From WTAW01 sp964540205 (GTDB lineage Bacteria; Acidobacteriota; Aminicenantia; Aminicenantales; Aminicenantaceae): a DNA stretch of 18,747 nucleotides. The DNA is taken from contig CAZIMJ010000282.1 in NCBI GenBank assembly GCA_964540205.1, forward strand, positions 1-18,747, written 5' to 3'. The notes beneath the pieces are model-generated. The model made no database searches. It had not been told where the DNA came from and saw nothing but the letters and a program-made list of their open reading frames with translations. Numbering within the stretch: the stretch's first letter is position 1; each line of letters opens with the position of its first letter. Made by a program: the position numbers and the translations under genes. Below, piece after piece: positions 6,810 to 14,153 of this stretch.

Positions 6810-7997
6810 ATGGTGGACCTTTTTGAAAAGTGTTACAAATTCACACGCGCTGAAGAGGCAATGGCCATGGGATTCTATCCCTATTTCACACCGATTCAGG
6901 AAGTCATAGGGAATAAGGTTAAAGTCGATGGCAAAGAGATGATTATGGTGGGATCCAATAACTACTTGGGATTACTCGATCATCCGAAAGTGATGAAAGC
7001 TGCACAAGATGCTATTGATAAATACGGTGTGGCCACTTGTGGCTCCCGGTTTTTAAACGGGACTCTTGATATTCATGTCGAGTTGGAAGATAAACTGGCC
7101 AAGTTTATGAATAAAGAAGCCGCTCTCACTCTTAGTACGGGATTCCAGACGAACCAAGGCGTCATCTCAACTCTCGTGGGCCGAGGGGATGCGGTCATCA
7201 CGGATAAGATGGTCCACGCCAGCATCGTGGATGCATGCCGCCTCGCCTATGGAGATGTCCATAAATATAAGCACAATGATATGGAAGATTTAGAGAAAAC
7301 CCTGAGTTCATTAGATGATTCAGCTGGGAAATTGATCGTTGTGGATGGTGTCTTCAGCATGGAAGGCGATCTGACAAATCTCCCAGAAGTCGTCAAGTTG
7401 GGGAAAAAATATGGGACAAAGATCATGGTGGATGATGCCCATGGTATCGGCGTTATGGGAAAAAATGGTCGAGGGACGGCTGAACATTTTGGAGTGGAAG
7501 AGGATATAGACTTGATCATGGGCACGTTCAGTAAATCTTTTGCCGCTCTAGGTGGTTTTATCGCTGGGGAGAAAAAGGTCATCAGCTATATCAAACATCA
7601 TTCCCGGGCACTCATTTTCAGCGCAAGCATAACACCCGCCTCGGTGGCCACTGTGCTCGCCACTCTTGATATCATCCAATCAGAACCTGAACGGAGAGAG
7701 AGGCTGTGGCAGATCAGCGATAAAATGAGATCAGGATTTCAAGCTATGGGCTATGAAACCGGTCCTACTGAAACCCCGATCATTCCGGTCATCATCGGGA
7801 ACGATGAGCTGGCATTCATGCTGTGGAAATTGCTGCGGGAAGATGGGATCTTCACGAACCCTGTGATCTATCCGGCTGTCCTCAAGGATCAGAGTCTTAT
7901 CAGGACTAGCTATTCCGCTACGCATACGGATGAAGAGCTGGACTATGTCCTGGGAAGCTTTGAAAAATGTGGTAAGTTTCTGGGCATAATAAAATAA
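6810..7997 (+). CDS. Serine palmitoyltransferase-like alpha-oxoamine synthase
   Basis: PLP-dependent enzyme of the alpha-oxoamine synthase family (SPT, KBL, BioF, HemA), which condense an amino acid with an acyl-CoA or acyl-ACP with loss of CO2. Length 395 residues, as for bacterial serine palmitoyltransferase. The signature resembles Sphingobacterium/Bacteroidetes SPT as I recall it more than KBL or BioF: GMGFYPYF-type N-terminus (AMGFYPYFTPIQ), GSRFLNGTLDIHVELE, VHASIVDA, VDDAHGIGVMG, GTFSKSFAALGGF with the PLP lysine in TFSKS, FSASITPASVA and LIRTSYSATHT. KBL instead has GTLGKALGG at the lysine. Predicted product: 3-ketodihydrosphingosine from serine and palmitoyl thioester, in the cytoplasm (inference). 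It is divergent from an SDR reductase that could act on that ketone. A specialised KBL-like substrate remains possible. Confidence 0.82.
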   Translation: MVDLFEKCYKFTRAEEAMAMGFYPYFTPIQEVIGNKVKVDGKEMIMVGSNNYLGLLDHPKVMKAAQDAIDKYGVATCGSRFLNGTLDIHVELEDKLAKFMNKEAALTLSTGFQTNQGVISTLVGRGDAVITDKMVHASIVDACRLAYGDVHKYKHNDMEDLEKTLSSLDDSAGKLIVVDGVFSMEGDLTNLPEVVKLGKKYGTKIMVDDAHGIGVMGKNGRGTAEHFGVEEDIDLIMGTFSKSFAALGGFIAGEKKVISYIKHHSRALIFSASITPASVATVLATLDIIQSEPERRERLWQISDKMRSGFQAMGYETGPTETPIIPVIIGNDELAFMLWKLLREDGIFTNPVIYPAVLKDQSLIRTSYSATHTDEELDYVLGSFEKCGKFLGIIK

Positions 7998-8094
7998 CCC
8001 GGATTATTCGTAATAGATATTTGTAACGGAATATAAAATTCCAAGGTTAATAATATCTTGTTTATCTTGTCAAGATCGACAAAACAAATGTATT

Positions 8095-8237
8095 CTGAAT
8101 TATTCATAAAAAATGTCGATTATGAATAGAATGTACATTGAAAACGAAAGTGATAAAGTGATTTACCGGATGAATAGCGTAAATATCTGATATTGATCTT
8201 GTTGAATAAGTATCGACATTTTTTATGAATAATTCAG
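8095..8237. mobile_element. MITE-like non-autonomous element, 26-bp perfect terminal inverted repeats
   Basis: The first 26 bases (8095-8120) and last 26 bases (8212-8237) are exact reverse complements, starting CTGAATTATTCATAAAAAAT. The interior is AT-rich, repeats TGAATA several times and has no coding frame. Total length is 143 bp. I see no clear target-site duplication. Imperfect single-arm copies occur at 10121-10149 and 18701-18725. The structure fits a miniature inverted-repeat element or a palindromic intergenic repeat; no transposase is in the window to link it to. Confidence 0.6.
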
Positions 8238-8238
8238 G

Positions 8239-8257
8239 TGACTGACAAAGTCAGTCA
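8239..8257 (+). promoter_or_regulatory. Operator-like inverted repeat over the S55 gene -35 box
   Basis: TGACTGA and TCAGTCA flank a CAAAG spacer, a perfect 7-bp inverted repeat. It overlaps the CTGACA -35 box at 8242-8247, as a repressor site would. As RNA it would not be transcribed if initiation occurs at the start codon, which favours a protein-binding site over a hairpin (inference). Confidence 0.4.
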
Positions 8258-8271
8258 AGAAAGAGTATAAT
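8242..8271 (+). promoter_or_regulatory. Near-consensus sigma-70-type promoter for the S55 gene
   Basis: CTGACA (8242-8247), 18-bp spacer, perfect TATAAT (8266-8271). The -10 ends 4 nt before the ATG at 8276 and 7 nt before the second in-frame ATG at 8279. There is no good Shine-Dalgarno sequence. A leaderless transcript starting at 8279 is predicted. Confidence 0.55.
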
Positions 8272-8275
8272 AAAT

Positions 8276-10084
8276 ATGATGAGAGTAATACGAATACTAA
8301 CGGCGGTTTTTGTCCTGATGGCAGGTTTGTCTTTAAGAAGTCTGGAAGGCATTCAAAATATTCTTCCGGTTGACCAGATAGAGGCAGGCATGAAGGGGAA
8401 GGGCCGGAGTGTTTTTCTCGGCGATACGATCGAAGAATTTGATGTTGAAGTTCTGGGCGTCATGCGCAACATTCAGCCCAAAAAGGATTTGATCGTCGTG
8501 AGGATCAGCGGTGCAAGTATTGGAGATGCCGGGGTGATGCAAGGCATGAGTGGAAGCCCGATCTATATTGATGGCAAATTGATCGGTGCATTATCCTACA
8601 GTCTTGGTGCCTTTGTTAAAGAACCTCTAGCACTTGTCACTCCCATCAATGAGATGATGGCGATCCCGGAGAAGGAGCCTACAAAGTCTTCGTTTGCGCC
8701 ACAGATCCCGATAAAAAAACATCTCCCTCTGAATGAACTGTTCTCTATTTACGAGTCATATTTTTACAAAGATCCTTCCATTATCAGTGGAGATCGGACG
8801 TTTTCTCCCATCAGCATACCCCTCGTCTTTAGCGGTTTTTCTCCCCACGTTTTTGAAAAGGCGAAGCACTTTTTTTCAAGGATTGGTTTTGCTCCAATGA
8901 GTGTCAGTATCTCCGGTCAATCTCAAGAGGGAATCACAATCCCTGACCTGACCTTAAAGGGGGGAGATTCGGTTGGCGCACAACTTGTCACGGGAGACCT
9001 CAACATGTCTGCGGTGGGAACTGTCACCTATGTGGACGGGAACAGGGTCTTAGCATGGGGGCATCCCTGGTTCAATCTGGGCACTGTTGGCTATACGATG
9101 ACCAAAGCGGATGTTATGACGATAGTCCCCAAGCTTGATGTTTCGCACAAGCTCACGGGCACAGAGATCCCGGTGGGGAAGTTCTCACAAGATCGTTTGC
9201 CCGGACTGTATGGGGAGATCGGCCAATTGCCTGATCTTATCCCTCTGAATATCACAATGAGAACAAACAAAGGGGAGAAAAGGTACACCGTCAATCTTAC
9301 AGAAGATAAGATCCTGACTCCCGCCTTGGTCAATATGGTGGTTTCAAGTCTGATCCTAAGCGAGGAAAGAGCCATTGGCGACCTTTCTCTGGAGTTCAGC
9401 GGGGATGTCTACTTGGACAACGGGATGAGCGTACATCTGGAAGATCTATTTTCTGGAAATTTTGATATGGCCAGCACAAACTTGTCGAGCCTTGTCGCAG
9501 CCGTTGTTTATTTCTTAATGAGTAATGAGTTCCGAGACCTCTCTATTCACCGGATCGACCTTTCGATCATGCCGACTGAAGATGTCAAATATGCACAACT
9601 GGAAAAGGTCTGGCTCAATAAGTACGATGTCTCTCCGGGAGAAATCATCCGAATAAAGGTCTACACCCGAAGCTTTAGGGGAGAAAGCGCTATGTGGGAG
9701 GGGGGTATCCCGGTTCCCAATTTGCCCAAGGGCTCTGAATTTTATCTCGTCATCGCAGATGCGGCGTCATTGCAGCAGCTGGAAGCAACTCAGTACAAGA
9801 GACAGCCGTTTACGCCCAGGAATATCGAGCATGTGATTCGAATGCTTAATAACCTGAGGAAAAATAACCGGATCTATTTCAAGATCTTGGCATCCAAACC
9901 CGGTCTTTTTCTCAGGGGAGAGGAGATGCCAAATTTGCCGCCAAGCATGAAATCTATGTTTGCCTCTCCTCGAGCAGCGTCGTCGGCTCCCACCGAGTTG
10001 GAAAAATCGACGCTCGGGCAGTTGCAGCAGCCTGTCCCATTTGTTTTCAGAGGAGCTACTATTATTCCAATAAATGTCAAATAA
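8276..10084 (+). CDS. Exported SpoIVB-like peptidase S55-domain protein
   Basis: A 602-residue protein with an N-terminal signal (RVIRI, then hydrophobic to about residue 20), so secreted or periplasmic. GMSGSPIYIDGKLIGALSY (90-108) resembles the serine motif around the catalytic Ser of SpoIVB (MEROPS S55), with S92 the likely nucleophile. A second block, VTYVDGNRVLAWGHPWF with H263, resembles the GH motif that carries the SpoIVB catalytic His. Here Ser precedes His, the reverse of SpoIVB. The C-terminal half (from about 430) has beta-rich segments and no recognised motif. Function is unknown; SpoIVB itself is a sporulation signalling protease, and nothing else here suggests sporulation. ATG at 8276 and 8279 are alternatives; a promoter suggests 8279. 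The next gene, also exported, is 85 bp downstream and probably functionally linked. Confidence 0.8.
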   Translation: MMRVIRILTAVFVLMAGLSLRSLEGIQNILPVDQIEAGMKGKGRSVFLGDTIEEFDVEVLGVMRNIQPKKDLIVVRISGASIGDAGVMQGMSGSPIYIDGKLIGALSYSLGAFVKEPLALVTPINEMMAIPEKEPTKSSFAPQIPIKKHLPLNELFSIYESYFYKDPSIISGDRTFSPISIPLVFSGFSPHVFEKAKHFFSRIGFAPMSVSISGQSQEGITIPDLTLKGGDSVGAQLVTGDLNMSAVGTVTYVDGNRVLAWGHPWFNLGTVGYTMTKADVMTIVPKLDVSHKLTGTEIPVGKFSQDRLPGLYGEIGQLPDLIPLNITMRTNKGEKRYTVNLTEDKILTPALVNMVVSSLILSEERAIGDLSLEFSGDVYLDNGMSVHLEDLFSGNFDMASTNLSSLVAAVVYFLMSNEFRDLSIHRIDLSIMPTEDVKYAQLEKVWLNKYDVSPGEIIRIKVYTRSFRGESAMWEGGIPVPNLPKGSEFYLVIADAASLQQLEATQYKRQPFTPRNIEHVIRMLNNLRKNNRIYFKILASKPGLFLRGEEMPNLPPSMKSMFASPRAASSAPTELEKSTLGQLQQPVPFVFRGATIIPINVK

Positions 10085-10120
10085 CCATGTGAATGATTGA
10101 CAGTGCTTTTGTTGAACAAG

Positions 10121-10149
10121 GTATCCACATTTTTTATGAATAGTCCAAG
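10121..10149 (-). repeat. Single-arm copy of the MITE-like inverted repeat
   Basis: Matches 8210-8238 at 25 of 29 positions, including the six-T run and ATGAATA. Similarity extends upstream to GTTGAA (10111-10116 against 8201-8206) with one gap. It lies 20 bp before the beta-propeller gene, much as the original lies 37 bp before the S55 gene. Confidence 0.6.
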
Positions 10150-10169
10150 TTAGTAGAGGAGTTGAAAAT

Positions 10170-12326
10170 ATGAAAAAGGTATTCGCAGGTGTTTGCTCAG
10201 TTGTGATATTCATGGCACTTTTTTTAGTAGCGGTTCAGCCGCAACGCTGGGAACTCCGGAATATAAATGACTATTTGAGAGGGGAATTCGAGGGCATATC
10301 CGTTACTTATGATGGTGTTCTGTCTCTTTCCCCAAAAGAAGAAACGATGGAAGCGCCTGCAGAAGAGTTCTTTTTGTCCCTTCTCGTCACTCAGGGCGGA
10401 AGGGTTTATCTTGGAACCGGCCATGACGGAAAGATCTACAGAAGGAACAATGAGGGTCAATTCGAATTGTATTTCCAGGTTCCCGAGCAGGACATATTTT
10501 GTCTCGCTCAAGATTCTAAAGGAAACCTCTATGCAGGAAGCTCCCCAAACGGAAAGATCTATAAAATTACTTCCCAGGGCAAGGGGGAGCCCTTTTTCAA
10601 CCCTCAGGAACGATACATCTGGGACTTGAAATTCGATGAGAAGGGAGTACTGCTGGCTGCGGTCGGGGAGAGTGGGGGAATTTACGCGATCAACGAGCGT
10701 GGTGAAGGCCAGAAGTTTTTGGATTCCGAGGAAAACCATATCCTATGTTTGGAGATGAACCCTAATGGGGGATTGTATGCTGGAAGCGGTGGAAAGGGCC
10801 GTTTGTACCGCATTTCTCCACAAAGAAGGGCCTCGATCTTGTATGAGTCTCCCTTTGAGGAGATCAAGAGTATCACTCTGGATCGGGCGGGGAATATCTA
10901 TGCTGCGGCCGGAGGCAGATCCATAAAACCTAAGATGGAAACAAAACCGTCAGTTTCAGCAACACCCGATACCGAGGTCTCTATCACAGTCACGCCCTCT
11001 GGTATCAGTACTCAAGATGTGCAGTCACAGCTCCAGAAACAACCCAGCGCTCTTTTTAAAGTCAGTTTTGAGGGAATTGCCAAGAGACTCTGGAGGTCTC
11101 CTGATGAAATGATCTATTCCCTTTTTTGGAATGAGATAAAACAAGAATTGATCTTTGGAACGGGGAATAAAGGAAGGGTTTATGCCATTGACAGCAATGA
11201 AAAGGTTTCCTTGATCGTTCAAAAGGAAGCCGAGCAGATCTATCTGCTTCAACCCCATGGCACAGGTATTTACACACTGTCCAACAATCCTTCCAATCTG
11301 AGCATCATATCCGCAGAACAGCGATATGAGGGAGAGTACACAAGCCGCGTGTTTGATGCAAAAACTCTAGCCTCCTGGGGAAGGATCGAGTGGACAGCCG
11401 AGATACCTTCTGGGACGACGCTCCAGTTTCAAACACGAGGCGGGAACTCCAGTGTGCCGACCCAGGCATGGAGTGATTGGTCTCCTCCCTATCAAAAGAT
11501 CGAAGGGGAGCAGATGTTAAATCCCAAAGCGAGGTATTTACAGTTCAAGGTCTTTTTTAAATCAGAATCCGGTAAAATCTCTCCCCATCTGCAAAAGATC
11601 TCGCTTTTCTACTTGCAAACTAACTTGGCGCCGATCATCTCGCAGGTCGATCTCCTTCCGGCTAATGAAGTTTTTTTAAAGCTTCCGGATCAGAAAGAAC
11701 AGATCCAGGGTGCAGAGCAGGATATCTCAGAAAAGGCAAAAAACAAGGAAAAGACCATGGATTATGTTGTCTCGAAAAAAGCCGAAAGGAAGGGATACCA
11801 GACCGTGGTATGGGACGCCTTTGATGAAAATGGGGATATGCTCGTCTATTCTATCGCCATACGGAACGAAAATGAGAGTCAGTGGCGTTACCTGGAACAA
11901 GACTGGGAGGAAAAGGTTTTTGCCTTTGATACACTCTCGTTCCCCGATGGGATCTATTTCATCAGGGTCGAAGCGCAGGACAAGCCCTCAAATCCCCTGG
12001 GGATCGAACTTCAGACCGAAAAGATCAGTCGTCCTCTCTTGATCGATAATTCACTTCCGGTTATTCGAAATTTCCAAGTTGCTAGGGATCGGAATACGAT
12101 CAAAGTGAGCTTTACAGCGTCAGATTCATTCTCGCACATCACAGAAGTGAAGTTTCTTGTACGGCCCAACAATTGGCGGATCGTTTTTCCGACGGATGGG
12201 ATCTGTGATTCAAGAGAGGAAGGCTTCAACTTCAGCGTTACCCTTCCTCGCGATTTTGACGATATGGTCACATTCAAAGTTGAAGATGCAAAAGGCAATA
12301 TCGGCGTCCACAGAACCACTTTCTGA
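10170..12326 (+). CDS. Exported beta-propeller and beta-sandwich protein
   Basis: A 718-residue protein with a signal-type N-terminus (KK, hydrophobic 4-22). Residues about 65-250 contain blade-like repeats ending in GTGHDGKIYR, GSSPNGKIYK, GESGGIYAI and GSGGKGRLYRI. The equivalent residues I89, I130, I171 and L212 are exactly 41 apart. A Ser/Thr/Pro-rich insert (about 251-290) is followed by a further blade, GTGNKGRVYAID. The C-terminal part looks like beta-sandwich domains: a block around SRVFDAKTLASWGRIEW, and a fibronectin/Ig-like block with WDAFDENGDMLVYSIAI and DGIYFIRVEAQDKPSNP. No catalytic motif is visible, so a binding or scaffold role outside the cytoplasm is likely (inference). 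The ATG at 10170 has GAGGAG 8 nt upstream. It is paired with the S55 gene and ends 37 bp from convergent EF-P. Confidence 0.75.
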   Translation: MKKVFAGVCSVVIFMALFLVAVQPQRWELRNINDYLRGEFEGISVTYDGVLSLSPKEETMEAPAEEFFLSLLVTQGGRVYLGTGHDGKIYRRNNEGQFELYFQVPEQDIFCLAQDSKGNLYAGSSPNGKIYKITSQGKGEPFFNPQERYIWDLKFDEKGVLLAAVGESGGIYAINERGEGQKFLDSEENHILCLEMNPNGGLYAGSGGKGRLYRISPQRRASILYESPFEEIKSITLDRAGNIYAAAGGRSIKPKMETKPSVSATPDTEVSITVTPSGISTQDVQSQLQKQPSALFKVSFEGIAKRLWRSPDEMIYSLFWNEIKQELIFGTGNKGRVYAIDSNEKVSLIVQKEAEQIYLLQPHGTGIYTLSNNPSNLSIISAEQRYEGEYTSRVFDAKTLASWGRIEWTAEIPSGTTLQFQTRGGNSSVPTQAWSDWSPPYQKIEGEQMLNPKARYLQFKVFFKSESGKISPHLQKISLFYLQTNLAPIISQVDLLPANEVFLKLPDQKEQIQGAEQDISEKAKNKEKTMDYVVSKKAERKGYQTVVWDAFDENGDMLVYSIAIRNENESQWRYLEQDWEEKVFAFDTLSFPDGIYFIRVEAQDKPSNPLGIELQTEKISRPLLIDNSLPVIRNFQVARDRNTIKVSFTASDSFSHITEVKFLVRPNNWRIVFPTDGICDSREEGFNFSVTLPRDFDDMVTFKVEDAKGNIGVHRTTF

Positions 12327-12363
12327 TTTTAGTCTCAGAAAGACGCAATCCTCCCTCTTTTGA

Positions 12364-12927
12364 TCAGCTTTTTGTGCGCTCGAGGTATTTGTCCTCTCGC
12401 GTGTCGATCCGGACAATATCCCCTTCCTTTATGAACTGAGGGACGTTTATTGTGATCCCTGTTTCCAAGGTTGCGGGCTTGTTGCTGGCCGACTGAGTGG
12501 CTCCTTTGAGATAGGGTTCAGTCTTAATAACTTCCAGCTCGATCGTCATCGGTGGATTAACGCCCACAGGATTTTTATCCAGCATCTCGATGGAAAAGAC
12601 AACATTGGGAATAAGATAATTGACAGCACCTCCAATGACCTCGGATGCGAGCTTGAGTTGTTCGTAATTTTCCAAGTTCATGAACACGTATTCCTCGCCT
12701 TCGGAGTAGAGATATTCCATGTCTGCGGTTACCAGGTATGCCTGTTCGACCTTGTCCTTGGACCGGAACCGGCAGTCATGGAGAGATTGATCACTGAGTT
12801 TGCGTAGCTTGGTTTGCATCAATGCCTGTCCTTTTCCCGGCGTGACATGGGTGGTTTCGAGGACTTTGTAGATCTCGTCCTCGACTTTGATGATCATGCC
12901 TTTTCTTATCTGAGTTGCGCTTATCAT
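12364..12927 (-). CDS. efp: Elongation factor P
   Basis: Translation factor that binds between the P and E sites of the ribosome and relieves stalling at polyproline motifs. Length 187 residues, standard, with KOW-like N-terminal domain and two OB-type domains. The tip loop HVTPGKGQA carries K32, the position modified in many bacteria (lysylation, 5-aminopentanol or others). No modification gene (epmA, epmB, earP, ymfI) is next to it. The C-terminus FIKEGDIVRIDTREDKYLER is typical. The ATG at 12927 is preceded by GGAGGAACA, an excellent ribosome binding site. A longer frame to 13038 would add 37 residues unrelated to EF-P and overlap the upstream gene. It is last in the minus-strand run after the GHMP kinase gene (107-bp gap). 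Confidence 0.96.
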   Translation of the reverse strand: MISATQIRKGMIIKVEDEIYKVLETTHVTPGKGQALMQTKLRKLSDQSLHDCRFRSKDKVEQAYLVTADMEYLYSEGEEYVFMNLENYEQLKLASEVIGGAVNYLIPNVVFSIEMLDKNPVGVNPPMTIELEVIKTEPYLKGATQSASNKPATLETGITINVPQFIKEGDIVRIDTREDKYLERTKS

Positions 12928-13034
12928 TGTTCCTCCATTCTTCGATTCTTTGGTCTGTCCTGTTCGGTTTTTCCCCTCACAGGCCGCCTTTCCAGGATCG
13001 AGGAGGCGCAATAGCCTCATACCAGAATGTCCGA

Positions 13035-14108
13035 TCATTCTTGAAGCCTGGCTCCTTCGTCTATGCGGATGATGGTAACTTTTGTGTTGAGCTTTTTTAG
13101 AGATTCAGCCACTCGGTCGGCTCCATGAGGCGTGTAGGCAAAAATACATCCTCCCTCGCCAGAACCGTTGATCTTTGCTCCCAATGCACCCTCTTTTAAA
13201 GCTGTTTCGATCATCTGTTCGAGTTTTGGCACGGATACTTGGAGATAGTCTCTAAGGACTTCGTGTTGGGAGGTCAGAAGTTGTCCGAATTTTTGGTGAT
13301 CGAAATTGTCGGATTGGAAGAGCGATTCGCCTTCGGCTGTGATGTCCCTCGTCAGAAGGGTTCCCTTTAACAGTCTCCTGACATCCGGAGGCAACTTCTC
13401 GATCTTATCCCTCTCGTTATCACCGATCTTATTCTGCAGATGGAAGTTTTTTATCCATGATTGGATCTCGGACACTCCGTGCAAGACATGGCTTTTGATA
13501 AAACCCAGAGTGCCTGTTGTGTCCTTTCGGATGAGAGAATCTGCAAGGACAAACTCTTTGAGAGGATTCTTAAACCTCGTCACTATCAACCGGTCTTCAA
13601 AGTGGATATCCACAATTCCTCCCAATGAAGACGCATAGTGGTCCATTTTCCCGCCAGGTTCCTTAAATTCCGCAACTTCTGCTTGGAATGCCAATTCTGC
13701 AATGGTCTCGGGAGTATTTGCCTCGGGGCTTTCTGCGGCCTCCAGTAGGAACTTTATCCAGGCAACGACGAGGGCGGAAGAGCTCGAAGTTCCGGAATTT
13801 ATGGGAATATCGCCCTGGACTGTGCAATCCCAACCTGAAGAAATAGGGACATTTTTTCTGCGCAGAACATTGACCACACTTCTTAAGTAATCCCTCTCTT
13901 TTCTGTAGGTTAGATCCTCTGTGAGCGAGAACTTCTCTATGTCCTGGATGTCTGGCAGCGTGATCACGAAATTGGGATCATCCCTTTTTCTGCCTGAAAT
14001 ATTTATGCGTAAGTTGATTGCTGCGGCGATCACAGGAAGTCCGAAATAGTCCTGGTGTTCACCAAAAAGACAGATCCTGCCCGGCGCAGATACTTTTAAT
14101 TCGTCCAT
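13035..14108 (-). CDS. Galactokinase-like GHMP-superfamily kinase
   Basis: ATP-dependent small-molecule kinase of the GHMP superfamily, cytoplasmic, 357 residues. Motif 1 is VSAPGRICLFGEHQDY (residues 6-21); the GEHxDY signature points to the galactokinase branch. Motif 2 is the phosphate-binding INSGTSSSSAL (103-113). D156 in GGKMDHYAS is the likely catalytic Asp. Motif 3 is GAKINGSGEGGCIF near the C-terminus. The substrate may be galactose, N-acetylgalactosamine or another sugar; no other galactose gene (galT, galE, galM) is adjacent, so I do not assign galK. The ATG at 14108 is preferred over the upstream GTG at 14132 because it places motif 1 at the usual distance from the N-terminus; neither has a clear ribosome binding site. 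It lies 45 bp after the NYN gene. Confidence 0.85.
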   Translation of the reverse strand: MDELKVSAPGRICLFGEHQDYFGLPVIAAAINLRINISGRKRDDPNFVITLPDIQDIEKFSLTEDLTYRKERDYLRSVVNVLRRKNVPISSGWDCTVQGDIPINSGTSSSSALVVAWIKFLLEAAESPEANTPETIAELAFQAEVAEFKEPGGKMDHYASSLGGIVDIHFEDRLIVTRFKNPLKEFVLADSLIRKDTTGTLGFIKSHVLHGVSEIQSWIKNFHLQNKIGDNERDKIEKLPPDVRRLLKGTLLTRDITAEGESLFQSDNFDHQKFGQLLTSQHEVLRDYLQVSVPKLEQMIETALKEGALGAKINGSGEGGCIFAYTPHGADRVAESLKKLNTKVTIIRIDEGARLQE

Positions 14109-14153
14109 AGCTTTTTTGCTATCTTGGTGCACGGCAGAAGTCGTAATTCCGAA

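Larger units (their letters stand above)
7998..8275. other. 278-bp non-coding region with repeats and a promoter
   Basis: No gene is supported here. After the SPT stop there is a small hairpin (GGAAT/ATTCC around 8028-8042, without a T-tract), then a 13-bp palindrome ATCTTGTCAAGAT (8064-8076). Next come the MITE-like element (8095-8237), a 7-bp inverted repeat (8239-8257) and the promoter of the S55 gene (8242-8271). Confidence 0.7.

Noticed and set aside
6810..7997. Assignment as 2-amino-3-ketobutyrate CoA ligase or BioF
   Set aside because: The PLP-lysine context is GTFSKSFAALGGF, which fits SPT; KBL has GTLGKALGG. Not fully excluded without a phylogeny.
8095..8237. CRISPR array
   Set aside because: Two inverted arms only, with no direct repeats at regular spacing and no cas genes.
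10097..10127. Promoter with perfect TTGACA before the beta-propeller gene
   Set aside because: No acceptable -10 at 16-18 bp spacing; the best, TATCCA at 19 bp, matches only 3 of 6.
10224..10739. A 171-residue frame on the minus strand
   Set aside because: Antisense to the beta-propeller gene; codon shadow without motifs.
12327..12363. Terminator between the convergent beta-propeller and EF-P genes
   Set aside because: Only a 4-bp GTCT/AGAC stem without a clean T-tract.
12928..13038. N-terminal extension of EF-P by 37 residues
   Set aside because: The residues are unlike EF-P and the ATG at 12927 has a consensus ribosome binding site.
13035..14108. Assignment as galK
   Set aside because: GHMP motifs are clear, but substrate-specific residues cannot be judged by eye and no galactose genes are adjacent.
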